Source: Rhabdothermincola sp036846205 (lineage in GTDB: Bacteria > Actinomycetota > Acidimicrobiia > Acidimicrobiales > Acidimicrobilacustridaceae). From it: a DNA stretch of 64,000 bases. Location of the stretch: assembly GCF_036846205.1 (NCBI RefSeq), contig NZ_DAIUCK010000003.1, positions 1-64,000 on the forward strand, given 5' to 3'. A program made the translations under genes and the position numbers. Positions 31,991 to 41,023 of the stretch are shown in pieces (position 1 is the stretch's first letter; each line of letters opens with the position of its first letter). A model generated the notes under the pieces. That model had not been told where the DNA came from. It was given only the letters and a program-made list of their open reading frames with translations, and did no database searches.

Positions 31991-33102
31991 CCGCACGGTC
32001 CGGACCGATGGCGGGCGAAGCGAACGCGGTGCGGGCTGATCGAGCTGACCCGCCCGACCTGCCCCCTGAGGTGCAGGTCATCGGCGCACCGGTACGGGCG
32101 CGTCTCACCGCCGTGCTCGATCAGGCGATCGCCGAATGGGTGCCGATCGATCCGGAGCTGGAGCGGCCACTGGCGTCGATCCGGCGACTGGTGCTGGCCG
32201 GCGGCAAGCGGCTCCGGCCAGCGTTCTGCTACTGGGCGTTCGTCGGCGCGGGCGGGAGGCCTGACGACCCCGTCATCGTCGACGCTGGCGCCGCGCTCGA
32301 GCTGCTGCACGCCTTCGCGCTGGTCCACGACGACGTGATGGACGAGTCCGTCCGGCGGCGGGGCGCGCCGACGGTCCACGTCGAGTACGCGGCGATCCAC
32401 CGGGCGGAAGGCTGGGTCGGCGACCCGGAGCGGTTCGGGGAGGGGGCGGCGATCCTGGTGGGCGACCTGGCCCACGTCCTGGCGAACGAGCTGATCGTGG
32501 GGTTGGGCGAGCGAGCAGCCCGGGTGTGGAACCAGCTCGCGATCGAGGTCAACGTCGGCCAGTACCTCGATGTGGTCGGCACCGCCCGGGGGTCGGTCGA
32601 CCTGCCCACCGCGCGGCGGATCTCGCGCTACAAGTCAGGGAAGTACACGATCGAGCGGCCCCTGCACCTGGGCGCGGCACTGGCCGGCCGCCTCGACGAG
32701 CTGGCCGGCCCGCTCTCCGCCTATGGCGAGCCATTGGGTGAAGCCTTCCAGCTCCGCGACGATCTGCTCGGCGTGTTCGGCGACCCGGCTCGGATGGGCA
32801 AGCCGGTCGGTGAGGACCTGCGCGAAGGCAAGCCCACCCCGCTGCTGGCAGTGGCCCGGCAGCGCTGCACCGGCGACGAGGCGGCGCTCCTTGAGCGGGT
32901 GGGTGACCCGACCCTCGACGAGCACGGCATCGCCACCCTCCAGGCGGTGCTCGAGTCCTGCGGAGCTCGGGACGAGATCGAGCGGTCGATCACCGCGCTC
33001 ACCGACCGGGCGATCGACGCGGCACGACGAGCGCCGTTGCGAGGCGAGGCCCGGGCGGCGCTCGTCGCCCTGGCCGGCTACGTGGCTACTCGTGACCGCT
33101 GA
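31987..33102 (+). CDS. Polyprenyl (geranylgeranyl-type) diphosphate synthase
   Basis: 371 residues, all-helical trans-prenyltransferase. GGKRLRPAFC binds isopentenyl diphosphate. The first Asp-rich motif is LVHDDVMDES (D-D-x-x-D) and the second is FQLRDDLLGVFGD. KTPLL-like GKPTPLLAVA follows. Product length cannot be read safely; related actinobacterial enzymes make C15-C25 chains for carotenoids, menaquinone or lipids. About 30 residues of polar N-terminal extension precede the domain. Its place after xseB is a common actinobacterial arrangement for isoprenoid genes. Confidence 0.88.
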   Translation: MTARSGPMAGEANAVRADRADPPDLPPEVQVIGAPVRARLTAVLDQAIAEWVPIDPELERPLASIRRLVLAGGKRLRPAFCYWAFVGAGGRPDDPVIVDAGAALELLHAFALVHDDVMDESVRRRGAPTVHVEYAAIHRAEGWVGDPERFGEGAAILVGDLAHVLANELIVGLGERAARVWNQLAIEVNVGQYLDVVGTARGSVDLPTARRISRYKSGKYTIERPLHLGAALAGRLDELAGPLSAYGEPLGEAFQLRDDLLGVFGDPARMGKPVGEDLREGKPTPLLAVARQRCTGDEAALLERVGDPTLDEHGIATLQAVLESCGARDEIERSITALTDRAIDAARRAPLRGEARAALVALAGYVATRDR

Positions 33103-33225
33103 AGGAAATCGACCCTCGGCACGGCGCCCGACCGCCCCGTAGCATGGTTTGGCCGACCCGCAGGGCGGTGATCGCAACCGGGCGTTCCGGTTGGGTGGGG
33201 AGAGCGGACAGGCTCGAGGGAACCG

Positions 33226-36200
33226 ATGACCACCATCGAAGAGCGGCTCGCGGTGCTCTCCCGGTTGCCCGGAGACGTCGTGAGCCTGCTCGATCCCGAC
33301 GGGAAGGTGCTGTACGTGTCGCCCTCCGTGGAGCGCACCCTGGGCTACACAGTCGAGCAGTACCTGGCGCTCGACCCCGCCGCCATCCTGCACCCTGACG
33401 ATCGTCCGGTGTCCCGAGCCCACTGGGAGCAGGTGGTCGCCGAGCCCGGCGAGCCCTTGCGTTGGGAGCTCCGCATGCAGCACGCAGACGGCTCGTGGCG
33501 CTGGATCGAGGTCGTCGCCAGCAACCACCTGGACGACCCGTCTCTCAGTGCGATCTTCGCCAATTACCGGGACGTGACCGAGCGGCGCCAGGCCGAGGAC
33601 GCGCTCAAGGCCAGCGAGGACCGGCTCCGTGCCGTGCTGCAGAACAGTCGCGACGTCACGGCCGTGATCTCCGAGCACGGGCAGATCGTCTGGGTCAGCC
33701 CGGCAGTGACCGAGATGCTCGGTTGGCCGGCCGATGACCTCACGGGCACCAACGCCTTCGATCTCGTCCACCCCGACGACCGTGCCCCCGCCTTCGAACG
33801 GCTGGCCGAAGCGGTGACCTCCGATCGACCGGCGGATCCCATCATGGTTCGCATCCTCCGCTCATCAGGGGAATGGCTCCCGACCGAGGTCGCCGGCAGC
33901 CCGTGGCGGACCGGCGACCGGTTGGAGGGTGTGGTGATCAACGTCCGGGACGTGCGCTGGCGCTTGACCGCCGAGCAGGTGCGCAAGCAGAGCGAGGAGC
34001 GCTTCGAGGCACTGGTACGCAACAGCCACGACGGCATCCTCCTCCTCGATCACCAAGCCGTGATCACCTACGCGACTCCGTCGATCGAGAGCCTCTTCGG
34101 CCGACCGCTCGAGGTCGTGCGGGCCAGCAGACGCTTCGAATGGGTGCACCCCGACGACGTGGACCGGGTGGCCACCGCACTGGCCCAAGTGATGAGCGAA
34201 CCCCTGTCCAGGGCCTCCCTGCAGGTCAGGGTGCGCCACGCAGGCGGCACGTACCGGTGGGCCGAAGCGATCGCGGTCAACCTGCTCGACCACGAGGCGG
34301 TGCACGCGGTCGTGATCAACATCCGTGACGTGACCGACCAGAAGCGAGCCGAGGAAGCCCTCCGGGCGAGCGAAGAGCGGTTCCGGTCGCTGGTTCGCTT
34401 CTCCGGTTCCGTGGTGCAGGTCCTCGATGACGAGGCCCGGGTGCGTTGGTGCAGCCCGTCGGCTGCCGAGGTCATCGGCTATTCAGACCAGGAACTGCTC
34501 GGGGCCTGGGTCGGTGACTACGCCCACCCCGACGATCTCGACGCGGCGACGAATACGTTTCTCACTGCGCTCCGTGAGCCGGGGTCGACGGCGAGCATCG
34601 TGTGCCGGGTTCGGCACCGTGACGGCAGCTGGCGCTGGCTGGAGTGCACCTTCACCAACCGACGCAAGGACCGCACCATCGCCGGGATGGTGGCCAACTA
34701 CCGCGACGTGACCGACCAGCGCCAGGCCGAGCAGGCGCTGCGGGAGAGCGAGCGGCTCTTCCGATCGCTGGCCCGCTCGTCGCCGACCGGGATCTTCCAG
34801 CAGAATGCGCTCGGCGAGTGCATCTACGTCAATCACCGCTGGCAGGAGATCACCGGCTTCGCGATGGAGCACGCGCTCGGCCACGGCTGGCGGCGCATCA
34901 TCCATCCCGACGACCGCGCTCGCCTGGAGACCGAGCGGGAGGGCACGCCGCGACCGGTCATGGCGAAGGACGAGTTCCGGGTGGTGCGACCTGACGGTGA
35001 CATCCGCTGGGTGGCAGTCCAGACCGCTCCGATGTACGACGAAGACGGCGCGTTCGTCGGCAGCGTGGGGGCGATCGAGGACATCACCGAACGGGTCGCG
35101 GCTCAGCAGGACTCCCAGCGACTCATCGACATCTTCGAAGCGACGAGCGATCTGGTGGCGATGGCCGATGCCAATGGCCGTGTGCTGTACCTCAACCGAG
35201 CGAGCAAGGAGTTCTTCGGCCTCCCCGAGAACGCAGAGCCCGAGCACTTCGACGTGTTCGAGAACCTCCCCGCTGAACTGATCGAGCGGCTGGCCCTCGA
35301 AGCCGCGCCCGCCCTCGAGATGCACGGCGTCTGGAGCGGCGAGCTGCCCCTGGTGCGTCGCGACGGCACCGAGGTGCCACACCTCGCGCAGCTACTCGTC
35401 CATCGCGACCACCGCGGCCGCGCCGAGTACTACTCGGCGGTGCTGCGGGACATCTCGGAACGCAAGGCATTCGAGCACCGGCTGACCCACCAGGCCACCC
35501 ACGACCCGCTCACGGGCCTCCCCAACCGCACCCTGCTGCTCGACCGGCTGACGATGGCGCTCGCTCGCGCCCGGCGCCACCACCGCCGGCTGGTCGTGCT
35601 GTTCCTGGATCTCGATCACTTCAAGGTCGTCAACGACAGTCTCGGTCACGGGCTCGGGGACCAGTTGCTGGTGGCCATCTCCGAACGACTGCAGGCCACG
35701 GTTCGCCCCGGCGACACCATCGCCCGCTTCGGTGGCGACGAGTTCGTCGTGCTGTGCGAGGATCTCGTGGATCGCAAGGACGCGATCGCCATCGCGGAAC
35801 GGCTGATCAGCGCCCTCGACGGTCCGTTCTCCACGGACGACAACGAGGTCTTCGTCGGGGTCAGTATCGGGCTCGCGTTCCCTGAGGAGCCGACTGCCGA
35901 CCCCGAGACCCTCATCCGGGACGCGGATGCCGCGATGTACCAGGCCAAGCAACGCGGGCGCGGGCGGTGGGTGGTGTTCGACAGCACGATGCGGGCCCAC
36001 GCCATCGACCGGCTCGACATCGAGAGCGCCCTCCGCCGGGCGCTGGAGCGACGGGAGCTGCGGGTCTTCTACCAGCCCGTCGTCTGCCTCGCGAGCGGCA
36101 CCATCTCCGGCGTCGAGGCGCTGGTGCGATGGGAGCATCCCGAACGGGGGATGCTCAGCCCGGGTGAGTTCATCGGGGTGGCCGAGGAGACCGGGCTCAT

Positions 36201-36789
36201 CGTGCCCATCGGGGCGTGGGTGCTCGAGCAGGCGTGCCGCCAGGTGCAACGTTGGCGAGCCCAGACGCCCTCCCTCGAGCGCCTGGGCGTCTCGGTGAAC
36301 CTCTCCGGGCGCCAACTCGGCCATCCGGAGGTCGTGGACGAGGTGGCGACGGTGCTCACCTCGACCGGGATCGACCCGGCCCTGGTGGAGATCGAGATCA
36401 CCGAGAGCGTGCTCATGGACGACGTCGAGATGTCCCACGAGACGCTGGGTCGACTGAAGCAGCTGGGCGTCAAGCTGGCAGTCGACGACTTCGGGACCGG
36501 CTACTCGTCGCTCAGCTACCTGCGCCGCTTCCCGGTCGACCTGCTGAAGGTCGACCGATCGTTCGTGCACGGCTTGGGGCGCGATCCCGGCGACTCGGCG
36601 ATCGTCACCGCGATCATCACCCTCGCACACACGCTCGGCCTGCAGGCCGTGGCCGAAGGCGTCGAGACCGCCGACCAGCTCGCCGAGCTACGCCAGCTCG
36701 GCTGCGACCGGGCGCAGGGGTTCCACATCGCCCGGCCGGGACCCGAAGCGGTGATCGAGCAGCTCCTGACCGGCGGGCAACGATGGTGA
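33226..36789 (+). CDS. Six-PAS diguanylate cyclase/phosphodiesterase
   Basis: 1187 residues, no transmembrane segment, so a cytoplasmic sensor. Six PAS domains, roughly 5-115, 125-245, 255-370, 380-500, 510-630 and 635-745, most ending in a D-V-T-E/D type PAC segment. Then comes a GGDEF domain (DPLTGLPNR about 760; intact RFGGDEF about 834) and an EAL domain (EALVRW about 962, NLSGRQL, EITESVLMDD, DDFGTGYSS about 1086, AEGVETADQ). Both catalytic motifs look intact, so it could make and break c-di-GMP. A GAGGGA site precedes the ATG; a TAGCAT box lies about 80 bases upstream. Confidence 0.93.
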   Translation: MTTIEERLAVLSRLPGDVVSLLDPDGKVLYVSPSVERTLGYTVEQYLALDPAAILHPDDRPVSRAHWEQVVAEPGEPLRWELRMQHADGSWRWIEVVASNHLDDPSLSAIFANYRDVTERRQAEDALKASEDRLRAVLQNSRDVTAVISEHGQIVWVSPAVTEMLGWPADDLTGTNAFDLVHPDDRAPAFERLAEAVTSDRPADPIMVRILRSSGEWLPTEVAGSPWRTGDRLEGVVINVRDVRWRLTAEQVRKQSEERFEALVRNSHDGILLLDHQAVITYATPSIESLFGRPLEVVRASRRFEWVHPDDVDRVATALAQVMSEPLSRASLQVRVRHAGGTYRWAEAIAVNLLDHEAVHAVVINIRDVTDQKRAEEALRASEERFRSLVRFSGSVVQVLDDEARVRWCSPSAAEVIGYSDQELLGAWVGDYAHPDDLDAATNTFLTALREPGSTASIVCRVRHRDGSWRWLECTFTNRRKDRTIAGMVANYRDVTDQRQAEQALRESERLFRSLARSSPTGIFQQNALGECIYVNHRWQEITGFAMEHALGHGWRRIIHPDDRARLETEREGTPRPVMAKDEFRVVRPDGDIRWVAVQTAPMYDEDGAFVGSVGAIEDITERVAAQQDSQRLIDIFEATSDLVAMADANGRVLYLNRASKEFFGLPENAEPEHFDVFENLPAELIERLALEAAPALEMHGVWSGELPLVRRDGTEVPHLAQLLVHRDHRGRAEYYSAVLRDISERKAFEHRLTHQATHDPLTGLPNRTLLLDRLTMALARARRHHRRLVVLFLDLDHFKVVNDSLGHGLGDQLLVAISERLQATVRPGDTIARFGGDEFVVLCEDLVDRKDAIAIAERLISALDGPFSTDDNEVFVGVSIGLAFPEEPTADPETLIRDADAAMYQAKQRGRGRWVVFDSTMRAHAIDRLDIESALRRALERRELRVFYQPVVCLASGTISGVEALVRWEHPERGMLSPGEFIGVAEETGLIVPIGAWVLEQACRQVQRWRAQTPSLERLGVSVNLSGRQLGHPEVVDEVATVLTSTGIDPALVEIEITESVLMDDVEMSHETLGRLKQLGVKLAVDDFGTGYSSLSYLRRFPVDLLKVDRSFVHGLGRDPGDSAIVTAIITLAHTLGLQAVAEGVETADQLAELRQLGCDRAQGFHIARPGPEAVIEQLLTGGQRW

Positions 36790-36859
36790 CGACCGGCCGG
36801 GCGGGTCGAGCCGACCCGACCACGGTGAGCCCGGCGACGGGACGTGCGAAGCTGGGGTC

Positions 36860-37438
36860 ATGGCCGGATCCCTGAGCCGCGAGTCGATCGTGGCCATCAC
36901 CCGCGAGCTGATCGAGCGGGAAGGCCTCGAGTCGGTCTCGCTGCGGCGTATCGCCGGCCTGCTCGGGGTCACCGCACCGGCGCTGTACGCCCACGTCAAT
37001 GGCAAGCGGGACCTGCTCCGCGCGGTGGCGGAAGGCGAGTTCGAACGCCTGATCGAGCTCCTGGAGCGGATCGACGACCCCGACCCGCTGGCACGTATCC
37101 GGCGATTCAGCCGGGCCTACATCGAGCATGCCGTGAGCAATCCGGGGCTGTTCCGGACGATGTTCCTCTTCCCACCCAGCCTGAGCGTGGCCGATGCCAC
37201 CGGCCAGGAGCTGCCGGCGGCGACCAAAGCGTTCGAGATCGCGCACCATGCGGCCGTCGAGGCCGTCGACCAGGGACTGCTTCGCTCCGATGACCCGCTC
37301 CTGGTGGCACTGACCCTCTGGACGGGCGTGCACGGCGCAGCCGAGGTGTTGCTCCTCGGCTTCGGGTTCGACCAGGACACCACCGCAGCGCTCATCGACT
37401 CGCTCATCGAGACGCTCATCGCCGGCTTGCGGCGCTGA
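36860..37438 (+). CDS. TetR-family transcriptional regulator
   Basis: 192 residues. Helix-turn-helix SRESIVAITRELIEREGLESVSLRRIAGLLGVTAPALYAHV pattern at residues 5-47, then a ligand domain with LFRTMFLFPPS and LTLWTGVHGAAEVLL typical of the TetR C-terminal WHG-type group. It lies downstream of the PAS protein and convergent with two alpha/beta hydrolases, so its targets cannot be read from position. Confidence 0.88.
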   Translation: MAGSLSRESIVAITRELIEREGLESVSLRRIAGLLGVTAPALYAHVNGKRDLLRAVAEGEFERLIELLERIDDPDPLARIRRFSRAYIEHAVSNPGLFRTMFLFPPSLSVADATGQELPAATKAFEIAHHAAVEAVDQGLLRSDDPLLVALTLWTGVHGAAEVLLLGFGFDQDTTAALIDSLIETLIAGLRR

Positions 37439-37451
37439 TCGCCGACTGCGG

Positions 37452-38165
37452 TCAGCGCGGCGGGGTCGGCAGCGATGCCGGGCGCCCCTCGCCCCCCGAA
37501 CCGGCGAACCACCTGAGTGCCTCGACGATCGAGCCCTCGACCACCCCCGGCTCGGCCACCACCGCCGCCAGCCACTCGGGTCGGGTCACGGCCGCCACCA
37601 CGAAGGGGCGCTCGAGACCGGACCACTGCACGGCTTGGCGGACGTACTCCGAGGCGTAGTCCGGTGGGCGCACGTCGCGCGACAGCTCGAACAGCGCCCA
37701 GGGGTCGGGAGCCGAGGGTTTCACCTCCGCGCCCGATCCCAGCCGGCTGAGCCGCGGCACGTACGCCGTGCCGGGCCGGACCCCTCCGCCCGCCAGCCCC
37801 GGGCCGTCGGCCAGGATCGCCCCCCGCACCAGCTCGGGTCGCCCACCCGCGATCAGCAGCGCCACGTAGGCACCCAGCCCCCGGCCGAGCACCGTCGACG
37901 GACCCAGCTCCGCCAGTGCAGCGTCGGCGTCGGCCATGAGCATCTCGGCCGTGTAGCCCCCTCCGGTGGGGATGGTGGAGGCGCCGTGCCCGGTGAAATC
38001 CAGCCCCCAGATCGGCCCGGGCCACGCCTCTGCCCACGGCGGCGGCGCCGACGGTGTCCGCTCGCCCAGCCCGTGGAGGAGCAGCAGCGGCCGGTCGAGC
38101 CCCGCGGTGGCGTCGCGCAGCGGATGCAGGGCGAGCTGGGCCCGGTTGTGGATCACGAACCTCAT
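37452..38165 (-). CDS. Alpha/beta-hydrolase-fold protein lacking the nucleophile serine
   Basis: 237 residues, ATG overlapping the stop of the upstream hydrolase (ATGA). LLLLHGLGER gives the oxyanion loop and LDFTGHGAS the usual following strand. The nucleophile elbow, normally G-x-S-x-G, reads G-R-G-L-G (TVLGRGLGAYVALL). With Gly in place of Ser, ester hydrolysis by the usual mechanism is not expected. It may be a binding protein or a dead partner of the active hydrolase upstream. Confidence 0.75.
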   Translation of the reverse strand: MRFVIHNRAQLALHPLRDATAGLDRPLLLLHGLGERTPSAPPPWAEAWPGPIWGLDFTGHGASTIPTGGGYTAEMLMADADAALAELGPSTVLGRGLGAYVALLIAGGRPELVRGAILADGPGLAGGGVRPGTAYVPRLSRLGSGAEVKPSAPDPWALFELSRDVRPPDYASEYVRQAVQWSGLERPFVVAAVTRPEWLAAVVAEPGVVEGSIVEALRWFAGSGGEGRPASLPTPPR

Positions 38166-39115
38166 CGTGGTGGGCTCCCCAGGAACTCGAGTACCAGGTC
38201 GGCCACCAGCCGGGGCTGCTCGATGTGCACGAAGTGCCCCACGCCATCGAGAGCCTCCAGCCGGCCACCGGGGGGCAGGTAGGGCTCCACGTCGGCGGGC
38301 CGGGTCCCCCAACCCATCACCTCGACCTCGAGCCCCAGGACGCCGAGCACGGGAACGGACAGCCCCGGCATGCGCTCCATGGACCATTCCGGACGCCACG
38401 GCCCGAAACCGCCCAGGCGGAGGGTGGGGTCGATCTTCCAGCGCCACCCGTCCTCGTCGTGCCGGGCACCCACCGTGACGAGGTACCGGAGCCACTCGAT
38501 CGACAACCGCGGATTCATCCGGGCCCGCCGCTCGGCCAGCTCCTCCAGCGTGCCCGCTCGCCGCACGGCGGTGGCACAACGCCGACGGTGGTCGAGCCAG
38601 CCCGACAGCTCGTCGTGAAGCATCCGGGTGCGCTCGTGATCCGAGACGTCAGGCCAGTTGTTCTTCGACGGGAGACCGTCGAGATTGACGAGGTGGGAGA
38701 CCCGGTGGGGCAGCGCGTCCGCCAGCTCCAGCATGAGCCCACCGCCCTTGGAGTGACCGAGGAACACCATCGGCTCCTCGCCCACGCTGTCGAGCACGGC
38801 GAGGGCGTCTCGCAGGTCGGCACCCCAGTTGTAGAGCACCGCGTGCTCCGAGTCACCGTGACCGCGAGCATCCCAGGCCACGACCCGCCAACCGGCCTCG
38901 ACCAGCATCGGGGCGAAGACGTCGAAGGTCCCGGCGAAGTCGAATCCCCCGTGGGCGGCAAGGATCGGGGGCGCGTCCTGCGGCCCCCATTCGTAGGTGG
39001 CGATGGCGACACCGCTGGTGGTGACCCAGCGGGACCGGTCGGGCCGCCGGGCCCCGGGGAACCCTGGCAGATCTGCCGGGCGGTCGATCGGGGGGGCAGC
39101 CAGGGTCGTGCTCAT
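38162..39115 (-). CDS. Alpha/beta hydrolase
   Basis: 317 residues. ILAAHGGFDFAGTFD (oxyanion region), VVAWDARGHGDSE, nucleophile elbow FLGHSKGGG with Ser intact, and a C-terminal GVGHFVHIEQP with the catalytic His. Epoxide hydrolases, haloalkane dehalogenases and esterases share this pattern, so the substrate is open. The start at 39115 follows a TAGGCT box by 8 bases. It is translationally coupled to the serine-less hydrolase downstream. Confidence 0.85.
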   Translation of the reverse strand: MSTTLAAPPIDRPADLPGFPGARRPDRSRWVTTSGVAIATYEWGPQDAPPILAAHGGFDFAGTFDVFAPMLVEAGWRVVAWDARGHGDSEHAVLYNWGADLRDALAVLDSVGEEPMVFLGHSKGGGLMLELADALPHRVSHLVNLDGLPSKNNWPDVSDHERTRMLHDELSGWLDHRRRCATAVRRAGTLEELAERRARMNPRLSIEWLRYLVTVGARHDEDGWRWKIDPTLRLGGFGPWRPEWSMERMPGLSVPVLGVLGLEVEVMGWGTRPADVEPYLPPGGRLEALDGVGHFVHIEQPRLVADLVLEFLGSPPR

Positions 39116-39123
39116 GGCCCGGG

Positions 39124-39129
39124 AGCCTA
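39124..39129 (-). promoter_or_regulatory. -10 box (TAGGCT), leaderless promoter of the hydrolase pair
   Basis: Eight bases before the ATG at 39115, divergent from the Fur-family gene, whose -10 box is the same hexamer. Confidence 0.45.
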
Positions 39130-39179
39130 CGCAGCCTCCAGCCCTGGACCGACCTGGCCCAGAGCGCCCTACGTGGCTT

Positions 39180-39195
39180 TTCTCACCAATTCTCA
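39180..39195. promoter_or_regulatory. Candidate metalloregulator site upstream of the Fur-family gene
   Basis: Two TTCTCA copies spaced one helical turn (10 bases) apart in an AT-rich patch, 10 bases before the TAGGCT box (39205-39210) of the Fur-family gene. Position and composition suit autoregulation; it does not match a textbook Fur or Zur box. Confidence 0.35.
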
Positions 39196-39213
39196 TCACG
39201 TGGGTAGGCTGCG

Positions 39214-39693
39214 ATGGTGGGATCGACGCACGAGCCCGACCGCACCAGCAACCCGGTGGACGTCCACCGCACCGCCGCCGAACGCCTCCGCCACGACGAC
39301 CAGCGCTACACCGCCGGCCGCCGGGCCATCGTGGCCGCCCTGGCCGAAGCCCCCCGGCCGCTGACCATCGCCGAGCTGCTGGCGCGGGTGCCGACGCTGG
39401 CCCAGAGTTCGACCTACCGGAACCTGGCGGTCCTCGAGCAGGCCCGGATCGTGCACCGGGTCATCGGCACCGACGAGTTCACCCGGTTCGAGCTGACCGA
39501 GGAGCTCGCCGGCCACCACCATCACCTCATCTGCTCCTCCTGCGGTGACGTGGCCGACTTCACGGTCGACCCAGCCCTGGAAGTGCTGCTGGCGGAGGCC
39601 GCCCAGCAAGTGGGGGCCGACACCGGCTTTTCGACCGCGCACCACCGCCTCGACCTGGTCGGCACCTGCGCCGACTGCCGCGACGCCCGCTGA
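39214..39693 (+). CDS. Fur-family metal-dependent repressor
   Basis: 159 residues. Winged helix with PLTIAELLARVPTLAQSSTYRNLAVLEQA, then the metal-binding dimer domain HHHHLICSSCGDVADF and a second Cys pair in CADC near the C-terminus, which together give the structural zinc site. ATG 39214 lies only 3 bases from a TAGGCT box; the GTG one codon later has the 6-base spacing seen elsewhere and may be the true start. Whether it senses iron, zinc or peroxide cannot be told. Confidence 0.88.
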   Translation: MVGSTHEPDRTSNPVDVHRTAAERLRHDDQRYTAGRRAIVAALAEAPRPLTIAELLARVPTLAQSSTYRNLAVLEQARIVHRVIGTDEFTRFELTEELAGHHHHLICSSCGDVADFTVDPALEVLLAEAAQQVGADTGFSTAHHRLDLVGTCADCRDAR

Positions 39694-39776
39694 GCGCGCG
39701 AGCGAGAACGGCTACCGTCGCAGCACAGGCACCCGGCTCCCGGGCCGGTGCGGACCAGCGGATCACAGGAGGGCAC

Positions 39777-40964
39777 ATGGCCGACATCGAAGGGGAGGTG
39801 GCACCGGGCTTCGAGGCCGTGCGCGCCGCCTTCGAGCAGAACTTCGCGGAGGGCCTCGAGATCGGCGCGGCGTTCAGCGCCTACCACCGGGGCGAGAAGG
39901 TGGTCGACCTGTGGGGTGGGACAGCCGACGCAGAGACCGGCGCCCCCTGGCGCGAGGACACCATCATCCTGGTGTTCTCCACCACCAAGGGCGCCACCGC
40001 CATGTGCGCCAACAAGCTGGCCCAGGAGGGCCGGCTCGATGTCGAGGCCCCGGTGGCGACCTACTGGCCGGAGTTCGCCAAGAACGGCAAGGACGACATC
40101 ACCGTCGCCCACCTGCTCTCCCACCAGGCGGGACTGGCCTGGGTCGACGGCGACATGACCGCCGAGGAAGCCCTTTCGTGGGAACCGGTGATCGAGGCCC
40201 TCGAGAACCAGCACCCGGCCTGGGTGCCCGGGTCCCAGCACGGCTACCACGCCACCACCTACGGGTGGCTGGTCGGCGAGGTGGTACGCCGGATCGCGGG
40301 CCGCAGCGTGGGCACCTACCTCCGGGAGGAGATCGCCGAGCCCCTCGGGGCGGACTTCTGGATCGGGCTGCCGGAATCCGAGGAGCACCGGGTGGCCCGG
40401 CTGCAGTCGATGATCCCCGCCAGCATCTCGGTCGACATGCTCGCCAACCCGGGGGACGACCCAGTGGCACAGATGATCGCCACGTTCCTCGGTCCCGACA
40501 CCCCGCTCGGCAAGGCCCTGTTCGCCCCCGGCGGCGCGCTCACCGACCAGGACGTGTGGAACTCGCGCGCCATGCGGGCTGCGGAGGTCCCCGCGGCCAA
40601 CGGGGTCACCGACGCCCGATCGGTCGCCCGCCTCTACGCGGCGTGCCTCGGTGAGGTCGACGGCGTCCGCATCCTCACCGAGGAGCAGGTGAAGCGGGCC
40701 ACCGAGCAGCGCACCACCGGCCCGAACACCGTGCTCATGGACATGGACATCCAGTTCGGGCTGGGCTTCATGCTCCGGTCGAGCATGGTCGCGCTGGGCG
40801 GCCCCCGCAGCTTCGGGCACTTCGGGGCCGGTGGCTCGATGGGCTGGGCCGACCCCGACGCCGAGCTCGCCTTCGGCTACGTGATGAACCGCATGGATCT
40901 GGGCCTGGCGGGCGACCCCCGCAGCTTCCGGCTGGTCACGGCCTGCTACGACGCCATCGCCTGA
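39777..40964 (+). CDS. Serine beta-lactamase-fold esterase
   Basis: 395 residues. FSTTKG holds the Ser-x-x-Lys catalytic pair (about residue 64), YHATTYG the Tyr of the Y-x-N position, and HFGAGGS the third motif near the C-terminus. VAHLLSHQAGL is diagnostic of the family VIII esterase / class C-like group. No signal peptide is present, so a cytoplasmic esterase is more likely than antibiotic resistance. An AGGAGGG site lies just before the ATG. Confidence 0.88.
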   Translation: MADIEGEVAPGFEAVRAAFEQNFAEGLEIGAAFSAYHRGEKVVDLWGGTADAETGAPWREDTIILVFSTTKGATAMCANKLAQEGRLDVEAPVATYWPEFAKNGKDDITVAHLLSHQAGLAWVDGDMTAEEALSWEPVIEALENQHPAWVPGSQHGYHATTYGWLVGEVVRRIAGRSVGTYLREEIAEPLGADFWIGLPESEEHRVARLQSMIPASISVDMLANPGDDPVAQMIATFLGPDTPLGKALFAPGGALTDQDVWNSRAMRAAEVPAANGVTDARSVARLYAACLGEVDGVRILTEEQVKRATEQRTTGPNTVLMDMDIQFGLGFMLRSSMVALGGPRSFGHFGAGGSMGWADPDAELAFGYVMNRMDLGLAGDPRSFRLVTACYDAIA

Positions 40965-41011
40965 TCCTCGACCCGGTGGATCGCGCTCGAAGGACGGGGC
41001 GCGGCCGCCGG

Positions 41012-41017
41012 TAGCCT
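41012..41017 (+). promoter_or_regulatory. -10 box (TAGCCT), leaderless promoter of prfC
   Basis: Six bases before the GTG start at 41024. Confidence 0.55.
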
Positions 41018-41023
41018 GGTCCG

